A DNA stretch of 64,000 nucleotides from NCBI GenBank assembly GCA_019925105.1, contig JAHGAU010000013.1, forward strand, positions 930,001-994,000, given 5' to 3'. The position numbers and the translations under genes were made by a program. Below are positions 10,535 to 21,535 of the stretch, one piece after another (position 1 is the stretch's first letter; each line of letters opens with the position of its first letter). Origin of the DNA: Niebla homalea (Eukaryota > Ascomycota > Lecanoromycetes > Lecanorales > Ramalinaceae). Below the pieces are notes generated by a model, which ran no database searches, was not told the DNA's origin, and saw only the letters and a list, made by a program, of their open reading frames with translations.

Positions 10535-12031
10535 ATGGTGCTCAACGTGCGCGTTGCGCCATCCGCCGCCACTCGAGCCGTCAACCTCCTCCGCAGAGTC
10601 CAATATACTCACCCTCCAACATGCCCCTGTCATGCGAACCCTGGTGGTCATCATCCCACATCTTCCATACTTAGCCAAGCAAGAAGGTCTTTAGCCACGC
10701 CCGTGGACAACCCAAGAACACCAGACTATGCCTTCGAAATGGCCGCCTCAAGCATTCGCTTTGGACCAGGCTGCACCAAGGAAGTAGGGATGGACTTCAA
10801 GAATATGGGCTCCAAAAAGGTCTGCGTCGTCACGGACGGCAACGTCTCCAAACTCGACGCCATGAAACAAGTCCACGAAGCCCTCACCCGAGAAGGCGTG
10901 GACTACTCCGTCTACTCAACCACAACGCTCGAACCAAAGGACAGCTCTATCCAAGACGCCATCACCTTCTCCAAGTCCATCTCCCCCGACGCCTTCCTCG
11001 CCGTGGGTGGCGGCTCCGTCATCGACACGGCCAAACTCATGAACCTCTACACCAACTACCCCACCGCCTCCTTCCTCGACTTCGTCAACGCCCCCCTCGG
11101 CCTCGGCAAACCCATCGATAAGCCCCTGAGCCCCTTAATCGCCGTCCCCACCACCGCCGGCACCGGCTCCGAAACCACAGGAACCGCCATCTTCGACCTC
11201 GTCGCCTCCAAATCCAAAACCGGAATCGCCCACCGCGCCCTGAAACCCACCCTGGGCATCTGCGACCCGCTGAACACGCGCACCATGCCCCCCGCTGTGC
11301 ACGCCTCCTCCGGACTCGACGTCCTCTGCCACGCCCTCGAATCCTGGACCGCGATCCCCTACACCGCCCGCTCCCCGCGCCCCACCAACCCGCTCGCCCG
11401 CCCAGCCTACCAGGGCGCCAACCCCATCTCCGACATCTTCGCCCTCCAAGCCCTACGCCAGACGATCCAGTACCTCCCGCGCGCGGCCCGCGACCCGGAC
11501 GACACCGAGGCGCAATCCCAGATGCTGCTGGCGGCCACGCTGGCCGGGGTCGGCTTCGGCAACGCGGGCGTGCACCTCTGCCACGGCATGTCCTACCCGG
11601 TCGCGAGCCAGAACCCGGCTCGTTACCGGCACCCCGGGTACGCCACCGCCGACGCCGCGCCCATCATCCCGCACGGCGTCTCCGTCGCCGTCACCAGCCC
11701 CGCCGTCTTCGCCTTCACCGCCGCCAGCAACCCGGACCGCCACCTCCAGGCCGCCGAGGCCTTCGGCGTCGATGTCGCAAGCGTGAAGAGGGAGAGCGCG
11801 GGCCAGGTGCTGAGTGAGGCGCTCAAGGACTTCCTTGTCAATAAGCTGGGCGGCCAGCCCCGCGGGTTAAGGGATCTGGGGTTCGAGGGAGGGCATGTGG
11901 AGGGCTTGGTGGAGGGGACGGTGCCGCAGCGGCGGGTGTTGATGCTGGCGCCCGGGTTGAAGGAGGAAGGGCAGAGTGAGGAGGGGAAGGAGGAGTTGAG
12001 GGGGCTGTTTGAGGGGGCGATGGAGTATTGA
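10535..12031 (+). CDS. Hydroxyacid-oxoacid transhydrogenase, iron-containing alcohol dehydrogenase family (ADHFE1-like)
   Basis: Couples oxidation of a 4-hydroxy acid to reduction of 2-oxoglutarate; human ADHFE1 is the known relative and is mitochondrial. Single exon, 498 aa from Met at 10535 (context ATCATGG); an in-frame upstream ATG at 10490 adds 15 residues. The first ~65 residues are Arg/Ala-rich without acids (VLNVRVAPSAATRAVNLLRR), fitting a mitochondrial presequence. Motifs: DGNVSKLDAM, the NAD-binding AVGGGSVIDTAKLMNLY, PTTAGTGSETTGTAIF, ALKPTLGICDP, and the metal-ligand segments SSGLDVLCHALESW and VHLCHGMSYPVA. The middle is highly GC-rich compared with its neighbours, a codon-usage bias rather than a break. 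End lies at TAT TGA, 12031. Confidence 0.93.
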   Translation: MVLNVRVAPSAATRAVNLLRRVQYTHPPTCPCHANPGGHHPTSSILSQARRSLATPVDNPRTPDYAFEMAASSIRFGPGCTKEVGMDFKNMGSKKVCVVTDGNVSKLDAMKQVHEALTREGVDYSVYSTTTLEPKDSSIQDAITFSKSISPDAFLAVGGGSVIDTAKLMNLYTNYPTASFLDFVNAPLGLGKPIDKPLSPLIAVPTTAGTGSETTGTAIFDLVASKSKTGIAHRALKPTLGICDPLNTRTMPPAVHASSGLDVLCHALESWTAIPYTARSPRPTNPLARPAYQGANPISDIFALQALRQTIQYLPRAARDPDDTEAQSQMLLAATLAGVGFGNAGVHLCHGMSYPVASQNPARYRHPGYATADAAPIIPHGVSVAVTSPAVFAFTAASNPDRHLQAAEAFGVDVASVKRESAGQVLSEALKDFLVNKLGGQPRGLRDLGFEGGHVEGLVEGTVPQRRVLMLAPGLKEEGQSEEGKEELRGLFEGAMEY

Positions 12032-12810
12032 AGTCTGACGCCGTTGATGATTTGGGATTGCGAGATGGGATTCATGTTGCGAGATTCACTGGTTGACTAT
12101 CACGGGGTATGCGATGGGGAAAGCTGCGTGGAGCATGCCGCTCCTGTGTTTGGGGCTATGTATTCTACCTGTATATGAGTATCGCATCTAACCTTCTTGA
12201 TTCTTTATCAAGATTCGATTTTGCAACACAAGGAACTCCATCGCTTTCATGGTCCTAGCAAGCCGCCACCTTCCAGCCTCATCGCCGCTTACTCCAACCC
12301 CAAAGTTCCCATTCCACCGGTCCCCACAAGACAATTTTTGCCTCCGATCCTAGCCTGTCATAGAATGCAATCTCTCACGTGATGTCGTCATCACGTCATG
12401 TTGATTCGAAATGTAAGCTACTCTTTAAAACACCTCGTTATAGCCATTCCAAGCGTTCACTCCAGCCCCACACATCTCCCTCAGTCTCCCTTACTCTTCA
12501 ACCTCCCAATCCCGAAACCATTCGCCAGCAATGTTAATCTGTCCAGGATCTCCATGGTCTATGATGTCGCGAGATCTGAGCAACCCGTTGCTTCCCACGC
12601 CTGTTCTAGCTCACATGTCGGTCTCTTCCAGCCACGTACTTAGTTCTAGCAGTTGAGGCTTCCGGAGCCATCCAGTACCAGCTTTGCAACCCTCATGTCT
12701 TGGACTCTCCCTTCATAAAACCCTGCTTGCAATGTCCCATCCATGCATTTTCTTCGCAGGACGTGTGAGGTGTCCAGTGATAGACCCGGGACCGCTGCTA
12801 TCGTGCTCCC
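12032..12810. other. Intergenic region between convergent genes
   Basis: 779 bases between the 3' ends of the alcohol dehydrogenase gene and the DHA2-type transporter gene. I see a short CACGTGATG..CATCACGTCATG near-palindrome at about 12377-12400; nothing coding is supported. Confidence 0.4.
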
Positions 12811-14469
12811 TCACTTCCTGGCCAAGGTCGTATGCAATACATTCTCGCGCATCGCCAAGCTCACAAGGAGGCCCAACACACTGATCCCCAGCGTCGTCAG
12901 AAACACGCCCCTCAGACTCTCCATATAAGCGATCCGCACCACCACCCTCCAATCGGGCGGTAGCGTCTTAATCACCTCGAGGCTGTCCTTCAGCCTGTGG
13001 ATGACGTCTTCTGCACCCTCTTTGCTACCGAGGACCTTCCACAAGTTGCGATCCAGCAGGTTCTGAAACACGGCCGAGCCGATGGTAATCCCGATCGCAC
13101 TGCCGGTGCTGCGAAATGCATAAGAGGCCGATGTAATCACGGCCTGATGCTGATGCTCGACTGCGGAGATGAGAGCGAGGAGTGTGACGGTCAACATGCC
13201 CACGTAACCAATACCTTCCATAAAGAAGGACACAACCGTGACCCAGAGAGGGGTATGAAGCTGGTAGCCCGAGATAATCGCATTGGCAGCGGCGAAGAGG
13301 AGCATGATTCCCATGCTGAGGTAGTAGTAGCGGCCGGTCCAGCGCATGATCAAGCCCACACCAATTGAGCCCATGGCGCCACCCACAGATTCAGGCACAA
13401 GTCTTGCACCAGATGCGGTAGTCGATAGCCCCTGGACTTGGAAGTAGATTGGACCGTAGAACAGGATGGCGTAAAAGGCTATAGTAGTAAACCAGTTCGT
13501 AAGGCACGCAGCCAGAACGGTGCGATTGAGGCAGAGCTTCACGGGAATTATAGGCTCTGAAGCGTGGCTTGTCTCGACCCAGATGAAGGCTAGCAGCGAT
13601 ATGAACGAGAGAGGAAGTGTGACATAGACCAATGGATGGTTCCAGGGGACGATGTTACCTCCTGAATTCAGACCTAGGAGCAGAAGGCAAAGGGTCAAGA
13701 CCAATGTGAAAGCCCCTAAGAAATCTATGCGGCTCCATGCGGACTTTTCAGAATGTTTGACAGGTATGTTGACGAAGAAGAATACCATAGCCCCCGAGAT
13801 GATGGTGGGGGGGACAAGGATGAAGAAGGCTCCACGCCAACCCCAGACGTCGTTGATCCATCCTCCCAAAATTGCGCCAACACCGGCCCCGACGCCGTAC
13901 ATGATATTGCCAATACCTTGCCAGACACCTCGCCGTCGCAAAGGTATGAGGTCTGATCCCACGAAGGTCGAAATGGCCGTCAGGCCGCCTCCACCACAAC
14001 CCGCTATGATGCGGCCGAAAATAATGACCCATTCTTCCTTTGCCAGTGCACAGATTAAGTTGCCTGCGGCAAACATGACGTTGGAAAAGACGAGTCCCCA
14101 TTTGCGGGATAAGATATCGGTGAGACGGCCAGCCAAGGGCTGTAATGCTGCATTTGCTATGAAATATGCTGAAGCAAGCCAAGACAGCAGGCTGAGCGAG
14201 TCAAAGGACGCAGAGATGGGAGCGGTCAGTGTAGCAACGACTGTGGAATCAAGAGCTGCGAGGAACGATCCTAGCCATGTGCCGGACATGACCAGGAGAA
14301 GTTGACGAGTGGTAGGCTCATCCGGTATAGGGGTGTTATTGTCGTCCCTGACATCGCTTGAGTTGCCATTCGTCGCTTCTGAGTCATGAGTGGGCTTTCC
14401 ATTTGTGAGCAATGAAGTTTCTTCATTAGGCTGGTGCTCGGAGCTTTCATTTTCATCTGATGGAGACAT
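12811..14469 (-). CDS. MFS transporter, DHA2 (14-TM) type, similar to vacuolar VBA transporters
   Basis: Single-exon 552-aa protein with about 14 hydrophobic segments. The acidic cytosolic head contains EETSLL, an acidic di-leucine signal of the kind used for vacuolar sorting. The first helix region reads GTWLGSFLAALDSTVVATL (DHA2 motif with LDxTIV-like core), followed by motif A-like GRLTDILSRKWGL, the helix-4 segment FGRIIAGCGGGG, and motif C-like GVGAGVGAILGGWI. The family exports drugs or moves basic amino acids into the vacuole; VBA-type placement rests on the overall pattern and the di-leucine signal, so substrate is inference. Stands alone, not obviously part of a metabolic cluster. 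Confidence 0.88.
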   Translation of the reverse strand: MSPSDENESSEHQPNEETSLLTNGKPTHDSEATNGNSSDVRDDNNTPIPDEPTTRQLLLVMSGTWLGSFLAALDSTVVATLTAPISASFDSLSLLSWLASAYFIANAALQPLAGRLTDILSRKWGLVFSNVMFAAGNLICALAKEEWVIIFGRIIAGCGGGGLTAISTFVGSDLIPLRRRGVWQGIGNIMYGVGAGVGAILGGWINDVWGWRGAFFILVPPTIISGAMVFFFVNIPVKHSEKSAWSRIDFLGAFTLVLTLCLLLLGLNSGGNIVPWNHPLVYVTLPLSFISLLAFIWVETSHASEPIIPVKLCLNRTVLAACLTNWFTTIAFYAILFYGPIYFQVQGLSTTASGARLVPESVGGAMGSIGVGLIMRWTGRYYYLSMGIMLLFAAANAIISGYQLHTPLWVTVVSFFMEGIGYVGMLTVTLLALISAVEHQHQAVITSASYAFRSTGSAIGITIGSAVFQNLLDRNLWKVLGSKEGAEDVIHRLKDSLEVIKTLPPDWRVVVRIAYMESLRGVFLTTLGISVLGLLVSLAMRENVLHTTLARK

Positions 14470-15553
14470 CTATGAAGGTGAAGACTGGCAATCAACCAGC
14501 GTGCAAATTAAGCAGGTACAATGAATATGGGGACACGAACAACAACGCTGTGAGAGCTACCAACGGAAACAAAGAGCGGTCTTCTCAACCCACCTTAAAT
14601 GAGGAGAAAGTATTCGATGATAGGACGAGTGGGATACAGCGCTGTTCTTATACCCTGCAGTACCTCGTTCTCATATCAAACACAGCGAGCGCCCCACGCC
14701 CTGTCATTGGAGAGAACATAGTCTCATAATTGTGTGGTGGCGGATGGCGGAGGGGAGGATCGGCACTAATTCTAAGATAAGATAAGGCTGAATTTCGAGC
14801 TCAGGGTATTTGATAGTCTGATATTTGATACTTCATCCATGAGATCGATTAGGGATACTTGCCAGAGACTCCAATGTTAGCCAGCATAAGTTCTGTAATT
14901 ATATGACTCGAAACGTGGAACTCGCTCAATTGCTTCCCATTTACGCTGCGATGTTCTCGGTAGTGGCAAGCTGCCGAAGAGCGATGTCGGTTTCCCAGTC
15001 CATTTGAGATGTTCGACACAGAATCAGCTAGCAGCTTGCAGCATGACGGAGTGTGATGTAATTAGGTGGAACCTTATTTGTATGACAGCCGATGACTTAC
15101 GCTGGATCTAGTTGGGGAATATGGCCCGATCGAGAGGCCGCCAGCTAGGCGTCGAAAAGCTTATTGATCCCTTGTTTGTGGATCAGTAACTATGACTAGA
15201 TACTTGATTATGCGATCAAAGCGGCCTGATTAGGTGTTGATGCTTATCAATCTCAAGCATTGGAATTCGGCTGAGTTTCCCCAGTCGGGCCAAACTTCCT
15301 CAAGCAGGAGCCACTCGAGGCTTATCCGTGGGAAGGTCAACCGTGGTATAAGCATTAACCTTGCCTTTGCGATTAGATGTATGACTCTTTGCAATGCCGC
15401 ACGAAGTAGACGTATATAATCCCACTCGAGGTCTCGTACAATGGGAAGAACAGACATAAACTTCTCCTGCTTCACCGAGCAATTTTCGACTCTAGCATTG
15501 CCCCTGAATTTTGCCCCTGAATTTTGCCCCTGAATTTTAGGTGAAGACAGACA
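14470..15553. other. Divergent intergenic region with triple repeat at its 3' end
   Basis: About 1.08 kb between the divergently transcribed DHA2-type and sugar transporters. It is fairly AT-rich around 14760-14900. The only structured element is the 13-bp triplicate described separately at 15498-15536. Confidence 0.45.
15498..15536 (+). repeat. Three perfect tandem copies of a 13-bp unit
   Basis: Unit TTGCCCCTGAATT repeats three times without mismatch, ending 17 bp before the proposed start codon of the sugar transporter gene. Position suggests 5' UTR or core promoter; function unknown. Confidence 0.9.
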
Positions 15554-17190
15554 ATGCATCCCAGCAACCGCAAAGTGCTGCTCATTGCAAGCCATGTCTC
15601 AATCTCGGGTGGGCTGTGGGGCCTCGATACCGGTATCGTCATCCCAGTGTGCCTTCGATTCTCTGGATGTCCCGACTGACCCTTATGACAGGGTCTATTG
15701 GGCCAATCACTGAAATGACCCAATTTCGCCATTCCATTGGCGAGCTTTCATCGATACACCAAGGTATCTACGTCGCCTGTTTCCTGATCTCAGCTGCCTT
15801 GTCCGCGCTCGCCAGTGGCAATGTTTCGGATCGCATCTCGCGCAAGTTTGGAATCATGACAGGCGCTGGTCTTACAATGGTCGGCACCATCATTTCCGCC
15901 GCCTCGCCGAACTTTGCAAGCTTGATCATCGCGAGACTCATCACTGGGCTTGGTGCAGGCCAGACCATCGCTGTTACCACCATATATCTGGTCGAGATAG
16001 CCCCACTGGAAACGAGGGGCACAAGTGCCTCATTACTGCAGCTGTACATCAGCTCTGGAATCGCTATTGGCTATTTCGTCGCCTTTGGAACCAACCGACT
16101 GGAAGGAAGCTTCGCCTGGCGTCTACCGTTCATCGTCCAAGCTTGCTTGGCATTCACCCTTTGTGTTGGCATGCTATTTCAGCCCTTTTCTCCCAGATGG
16201 CTGGTGCAGGCTGGCCGGAGCGAGGATGCTCGCCGAGTCCTTGCCACTGTACGCCCGGAGCAAAGGGTCAATGCCGAATTGGTTGAGATTGAGGATAGCC
16301 TGGCTGAAGACCTGCGAGGCTCGAACGCAAGCTTCCGAGAAATCTTTGGAAGGCGATATATCAAGCGGACTACGATCGGCGTCCTACTGATGATGCTTCA
16401 GCAGACGACAGGGGTGGGATTTTGTCATCATTCTTCTCGCTTGAGACTTGGCTGATTTGATTTTAGATTGATGCCGTCCTTTACTTCGCCCCACTGATCT
16501 TCCGTCAGGCCGGACTTACAAATGCTCGCGCCTCATTTCTAGCTTCCGGGGTGACAGGGCTTGTGATAGTCGCGTTCACGATTCCACCTCAAATCTGGAT
16601 GGATCGATGGAGTCGAAAGAGACCGCTCGTCCTCGGCGGCTCAGCAGTGACTGTCTGTTTGCTGGTCATAGGCGCACTATATCAGAAATTTGGTTACATA
16701 GAGAATGGCGACGTCAAGCTGAGGTCAACTGCTGCGCAGTGGGTGGTCATTGTCCTGATTTATCTCTTCGCTGCCAACTTTTCCTGGTCATGGGGTGTAG
16801 TGAGTTTGTCAAGAACCTTGGCTAGCGTGAGCTGACATGAATCACCAGATAATGAAAATATATGCCTGCGAGATCATTCCCACCAGGCTTCGCGCCAAGG
16901 CTTGTGCCGTGGAACAATTGGCGAATTGGGTGGTCAACTTCGTGATAGCGTTCACAGCACCGATGTTCCTGCGGGCCTCACCGAGCGGCGCTTATTTCTT
17001 TTACGGCTTCTGCACTTTGGGAGCCGTGGTTCTTTGCGTCTTCATTCCGGACACAAAAGGTAAAAGTCTGGAAGAGATAGAAGGCCTCTTCGAGAAACGA
17101 GATCCAGAGGTCACCGTCGAAGAATTGGTGTCTCGCAATGGTGGTAGTCTCGATCACATAAGGGACGCTGGAGATAAGGTTAGATCATAA
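15554..17190 (+). CDS. MFS sugar transporter
   Basis: Four exons fit: 15554-15632, 15692-16413, 16467-16796 and 16849-17190 (introns 59, 53 and 52 nt; branch-like GACTGAC and GCTGATT/GCTGACA; acceptors GACAG, TTTTAG, CACCAG). Joined length 490 aa. It begins MHPSNRKVLLIASHVSISGG with no long N-terminal tail. Sugar-porter signatures: GLWGLDTGSIGP in helix 1, RISRKFGIMTGAG after helix 2, RLITGLGAG, PLETRGTSASLLQL, SPRWLVQAGRSEDA, LQQTTGIDAVLYFAP and PDTKGKSLEEIEGLFE. All twelve helices are represented. Starting at the ATG at 15541 would put the reading frame through intron 1 and lose the helix-1 motif. The 3' end is only 10 bp from the convergent PAP2 gene, so transcripts must overlap. Substrate not determined. 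Confidence 0.93.
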
Positions 17191-17200
17191 TGGAGTTCTT

Positions 17201-18477
17201 TCAGTGTCTAGTATCGCTTTCGCCACGTCTCCTTGTGTCTCTAAGAGGCAAATGTTCGGCTTCATCGTCCATACTGTCATTCGACCAGTCTCTCCGGCTG
17301 TCTAGTCTCGCTTCTTCGTCTTTCACTTTAGCTGTACCCGTTGCTTGCTCCGCCCGGCTGGGGTATGGTGTGTCACATTTGGATGACTTCAGACTGGGGT
17401 AGTATCTCTTGTAGGAGAAGTATGCAATGAGCATGCCCAAGACTGAACCGACAGTCACATCATACACATCGTGTCTGTAATCCTCTAGGCGGGAGATGGC
17501 GATCAGGGCAGCACCGATCAAAGGGGCAAGCGCGACCAGAACGCGAGCTAGATCGGTGCGGGGGCGAAAAACGTGCATCTGCCCCCCGAGGAACCTGCGC
17601 GGTAGATATCAGCACTCGTAGCATTCCAGGTCCATGAGTGGGAGTGGAAAGAGAGGCATACAATGCGAGAAACCCTAGACCACTAAACGCCAGACTGCTG
17701 TGCCCACTGGGGAAGCTCCTCCACCCATCGTGCAATATGTGGTGATCGGTCTCAGTACACACATCCCAATTGACCAGCTTGTGTTCAGGTGTACCTTCTT
17801 TTGGTTTGCATCGAGCTATCAGGTCTGGTCTTGGACGTCCGACCGCGTTCTTGACCACGTCCGTGAGAAAGGTTGTCAGCACAACGCTGATGGCGAGGCC
17901 TAATACTGTAACGTGAGCCTTGTGGAAAGGCGGTCGGAAGAGGATTGCCCAGAGAATGATAAGTACAAGTGGTAGCAAGACCGAATAGGCAATATTGTAG
18001 ACTAGGAGGTGTAAGCTCATCCTCTGGGGGAACGGGGGTAGACCAGACTTGCATACGGACACGCGCTCGACGTCGGCGTGGGGATACTGGATGGACAGAT
18101 TGTCGAGGGAGAACATGCGATGAAAGGGTTCAATCATGGAAACTATCTGGAATGTCTCATCAGTGTTCGTCTTGTCCAGGGGCGCATGTGCACCCACAAG
18201 AATATAGGCGGTCAAGAGGAGCGCAAAGCCGACGTAATCCGCTGCGTAAGATCTCTAGCAGATATTCAGTACTCAGTGAAGTGACCTCATTATGAACGAT
18301 CAGTTGTACCTGCCAGAATCGAGTGATTGTTCCAAACACGCTCTCATCATCGCCTGGCGAGCTCCTCCTTGCTGAGCTTGAACGCTGCTGTCGCATTGCC
18401 ATTCGCGACTCATCCAAGTCCTCCTCACAAGCTTGATCAGTAGGAAAGAGAGCAGAGAAGTGTCCTCCAAAGCTCAT
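17201..18477 (-). CDS. DPP1: PAP2 lipid phosphatase (diacylglycerol pyrophosphate phosphatase / DPP1 type)
   Basis: Integral membrane phosphatase acting on phosphatidate, lysophosphatidate or DGPP. Three exons: 18477-18310, 18254-17662 and 17594-17201, with introns of 55 nt (GTACAA..GCTAG) and 67 nt (GTATGC..CGCAG); joined 384 aa. Catalytic motifs are complete: KNAVGRPRPD (KxxxxxxRP), SFPSGHSS (PSGH) and SRLEDYRHDVYD (SRxxxxxHxxxD). Six hydrophobic segments are visible, with the charged C-terminal tail (SNDSMDDEAEHLPL) expected in the cytosol. Exon 1 encodes a Ser/Arg-rich head beginning MSFGGHFSALFP. Convergent with the sugar transporter and divergent from MED7. Confidence 0.94.
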
Positions 18478-18682
18478 GTGAAAGCTTTGACCAAGTGAGT
18501 CTTGGTTGCAGAAGCTGTCCAGTTGTCGTGTGACGGCTTTTTTCTAGAAACTATTCTAGTTCTAGGCGCGTGCCGCTGCAAGCAAATGGAACCTAGGGAA
18601 TGAACGTCATTCCGCTCCTCCCTTCTTCTTATATGTATCTTCCACTCCATTATTCCTTCCCTCTAAGGGCCTGTCTCCTCTG

Positions 18683-19423
18683 ATGATGGCAGATGAAGGC
18701 CAGCCAGCAGCTATTAGCGCGACCTTCCCTGCCCCTCCACCATTCTACAAATCCTTCACCATCGACAACCTCAACCACCTACAATCGCACCTCCAATCCG
18801 CCGGCCAAGCTCCACTCAGCACCTTTCACCCCACCCAACCTACTCAGGGAAATCTCTCAGACCTCTCAAGCGTTCCTGCCGAGCTTCAAAATCTTCTCCC
18901 TCCCTCAATTCCTTCTGAGGGCTCCTATACGACCTTTGGCGTTGAGCATGCTGTTGAGCCCACCTCGACTACGGACCTCGCACCACCCCCAACGCAGGCG
19001 CATTTGATTGATCTGCTGCATCAGATACTGCTGAAGTTCCTACGGATCACGCACATACTGGCCATTGATCCCTCAATGGAATTCTACGTTCCCGCCTGGG
19101 AAGAGTTGAAAGCACTATTTGAATCACTGCATGCGGGGTTGAAGGCGTGGAGACCGCACCAGTCTCGGGAAATGTTGATCTCTATGATGGAGGAGCAAGT
19201 GAGAACTATCAAGGCGGAGAGCCACAGAGTGAGGGAAAGTGTAGGCAGAGCGAAGGCGGCGGTGGAGGGCATCAGTAAGAGTGGCCTGGAAGTGCAAGAA
19301 AGGCAGACGGTGGACAAGATGCAGAACAAGGGCCTGAGCGATCTCGAGAATAGGAAGAGGAAGAGGTCAGACAAGGAAAAGAGAATGTGGCGGGTCATCG
19401 AGAGAGAAGTTGACAAGCTGTGA
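18683..19423 (+). CDS. med7: Mediator complex subunit 7
   Basis: Middle-module Mediator subunit that forms a hinge with MED21 in RNA polymerase II pre-initiation complexes. Single exon, 246 aa, starting MMADEGQPAAIS (second Met at 18686 also possible). MED7 hallmarks: PAPPPFYKSFT near the N-terminus, a Pro-rich linker, LLHQILLKFLRITHILAIDP, and the coiled-coil signature AWRPHQSREMLISMMEEQV. The C-terminal part is a long charged helix ending in a basic stretch (NRKRKRSDKEKR). Head-to-head with the PAP2 gene, sharing about 200 bp of promoter. Confidence 0.95.
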   Translation: MMADEGQPAAISATFPAPPPFYKSFTIDNLNHLQSHLQSAGQAPLSTFHPTQPTQGNLSDLSSVPAELQNLLPPSIPSEGSYTTFGVEHAVEPTSTTDLAPPPTQAHLIDLLHQILLKFLRITHILAIDPSMEFYVPAWEELKALFESLHAGLKAWRPHQSREMLISMMEEQVRTIKAESHRVRESVGRAKAAVEGISKSGLEVQERQTVDKMQNKGLSDLENRKRKRSDKEKRMWRVIEREVDKL

Positions 19424-19600
19424 AGAGCTGAAGTGGCTCCGGCCCACTGGGCTCCATGTTACGTGACGGAAGATCAATGCTCCATACAAGCCCGCACACG
19501 CTCAGACGACCGGCTTCCTATTACAGTAAACGATCCGCCCATAAGTGGTTATACAACCCGGACGTTGTCAACCACATGATCGCTGACTGAAGCACTCTCT

Positions 19601-21535
19601 TCAATAAAGGACAACCTTACACCCTTCAGCGCTTGTGATGAGCACTGTCAACAGTTGGCGTTCCTGTCCTATCAGATCTGTGTGAAGGCCTTCAGGCAGC
19701 CGGATCCGGGGAAAGGTCTGAAGAATTCGAACGATGGCGCATGATGCCTCTGTCAGAGCAAAGTCCTCTTCAATTGTGTCAGCAGTATCCTCGGACGTGG
19801 CAAGGATCAGACCCACTCCCGAGGCACATCCTAGGTCCGTAATGAAATGGCATGAAGCCCGTGCCAATATGGTCTAACTCGCCCGTTTCCCACCTTTCCG
19901 GTCTGAAGGACTCCGAGTCCTCACCATACAGGTCCTTCCGCCGATGCATATGGTACGTGGACCAGCCAATTCCGGTCCCTTTGCGTAACATTACCGGCGA
20001 CTCGCCGTCAGGGCCTCCGCCCTTTGGTATTACGGTGTTCCTGGCAGCAATACGGACGTTGACTGGTAGCTGGGGGTACAGTCTATTGGCTACAGTTCAC
20101 AGACGCCATCAGTGCCATTATTTGACGGAAAACATGGAAGACTTACTCTCGTTCAGTATGCATCTCAAATAATTCAGCTTCTGAATATGGGCACGGTTGA
20201 GAGTGCCCTCCTCGCCCACAATGGTCCTGATTTCTTCCTGGAGTCGGGCAAGTGCTGGCGGATGACGAATCAGGAGGAAGCTTTGCACTTATTAGCCAAT
20301 CCTCTAGCCAATCGTCTGTCGCTGGCTGCGCGATAGCCCTGAGACTCACATGGCCCACGAGCAAAGACAGGCGGTGGTATCCCTGGACAACACGTGCCGG
20401 GTCAGCATTGCTAGTCTCCGATTGGTTCAAGAGTTAAAGTTATGTCTCAAAACCTTCGCTTCTTGAAACACCTCAGCAACTACTTACCTGCCCGCAATAA
20501 GGACATTCACCAGTTGGTCACGAACGCGGCCGGGATCTTGATATTCATCGAAGAGGTCCTGAATAAAGGCATACTTCGAGTTTGTGTTGTTCGGTCCATC
20601 AGGTTTACTGTCCAGCGCTTGCTTGACGAAGCCGCTTGCATACTCTTTAACAACCTTGCAGGATCGTCTATACTGGGCTGGTGTATAGGCCCAATAGAAA
20701 TCCGCGAGGCGAATTCGAGTTGCAGATATCAGGGAGGCGTAGTCAAAGCTCTCCCCAAACGCATGCTGCGTGTCAGTCTCATAATCCTTGATGGGCTGGC
20801 CAAAGATCAGATCGGTGGTGGTGGCGAGGGTAAAGCGGTGAAAGAAGGGCTGGAGATCAACAACACCGGATGAACGTCTGAGGTTCTCGATCAGATCGTT
20901 CAAGGGCTCGCTAAACTTTGTCAAATCCTGATAATGCATCTTTGAGAAGGGACGTCGAAGCATTTCCCGAGAGTGCTTCCATTGAAGTCCATCTTGGGTG
21001 AAGATGCCTTCTCCCAGGAAGGCCCGAAGAGCGTCGCTGCGGGACCCCAGCCCGTAATCTAAAAGCTGGCGTTAATGGGTGTTCGACTTCCAGCTTGTTA
21101 AGATTGAGGTACCGTCAAAATTGGTCGACAAGACCGCTTCGATATTTTTTGGATCAAAGGTCAGATAGCCAACATCTCCGAACAATCTCATCTCAATATT
21201 TGGCCCTAGCTCCTCGAAGAAGGGCGTCTGAGCTGCTAACAGTCGCTGTCCCTTGTTGAATATATACTGTCGGTAGAGCAGATCCAGAGCCCAGGGCCAT
21301 TTGTAAGGGAAGACGACGCGCATTGGTTTACAGCCATGCTCAGTAGCAAAAGCCTCATCCGCCTACGGTAGCTGATTTAGCCCAAGAAGTCGATCTGTCT
21401 TATAAGACCCACTCGGGATTGTATCATGCGACTGAGCCATCTATACAAAAATCCAGCAACAGCCAGAGTAATAAAGATTGGTCTGAGATTCAGCCCTTCC
21501 TCGCTGTACAAGGTTCCGTACGTCTGCGTTGGCAT
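19601..21535 (-). CDS. Cytochrome P450, CYP52-like monooxygenase
   Basis: Seven exons can be joined with all phases matching: 21535-21413, 21362-21113, 21058-20488, 20382-20350, 20280-20147, 20089-19817 and 19767-19601, giving 516 aa. It starts MPTQTYGTLY with a membrane anchor (PIFITLAVAGFLYRWL). Motifs in order: FTQDGLQWKHSREMLRRPFS (C-helix), the I-helix AGRDTTA typical of the CYP52 clan of alkane/fatty-acid omega-hydroxylases, ExxR as ETNR, FRPERW, and the haem loop FHYGPRMCLGKDFALTEAS with the Cys ligand (split by a 49-nt intron). The 33-nt exon 4 encodes only part of the I-helix. No lesion is seen, so it appears functional. Substrate could be fatty acids or a secondary metabolite; it faces away from the receptor gene next door. 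Confidence 0.93.
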
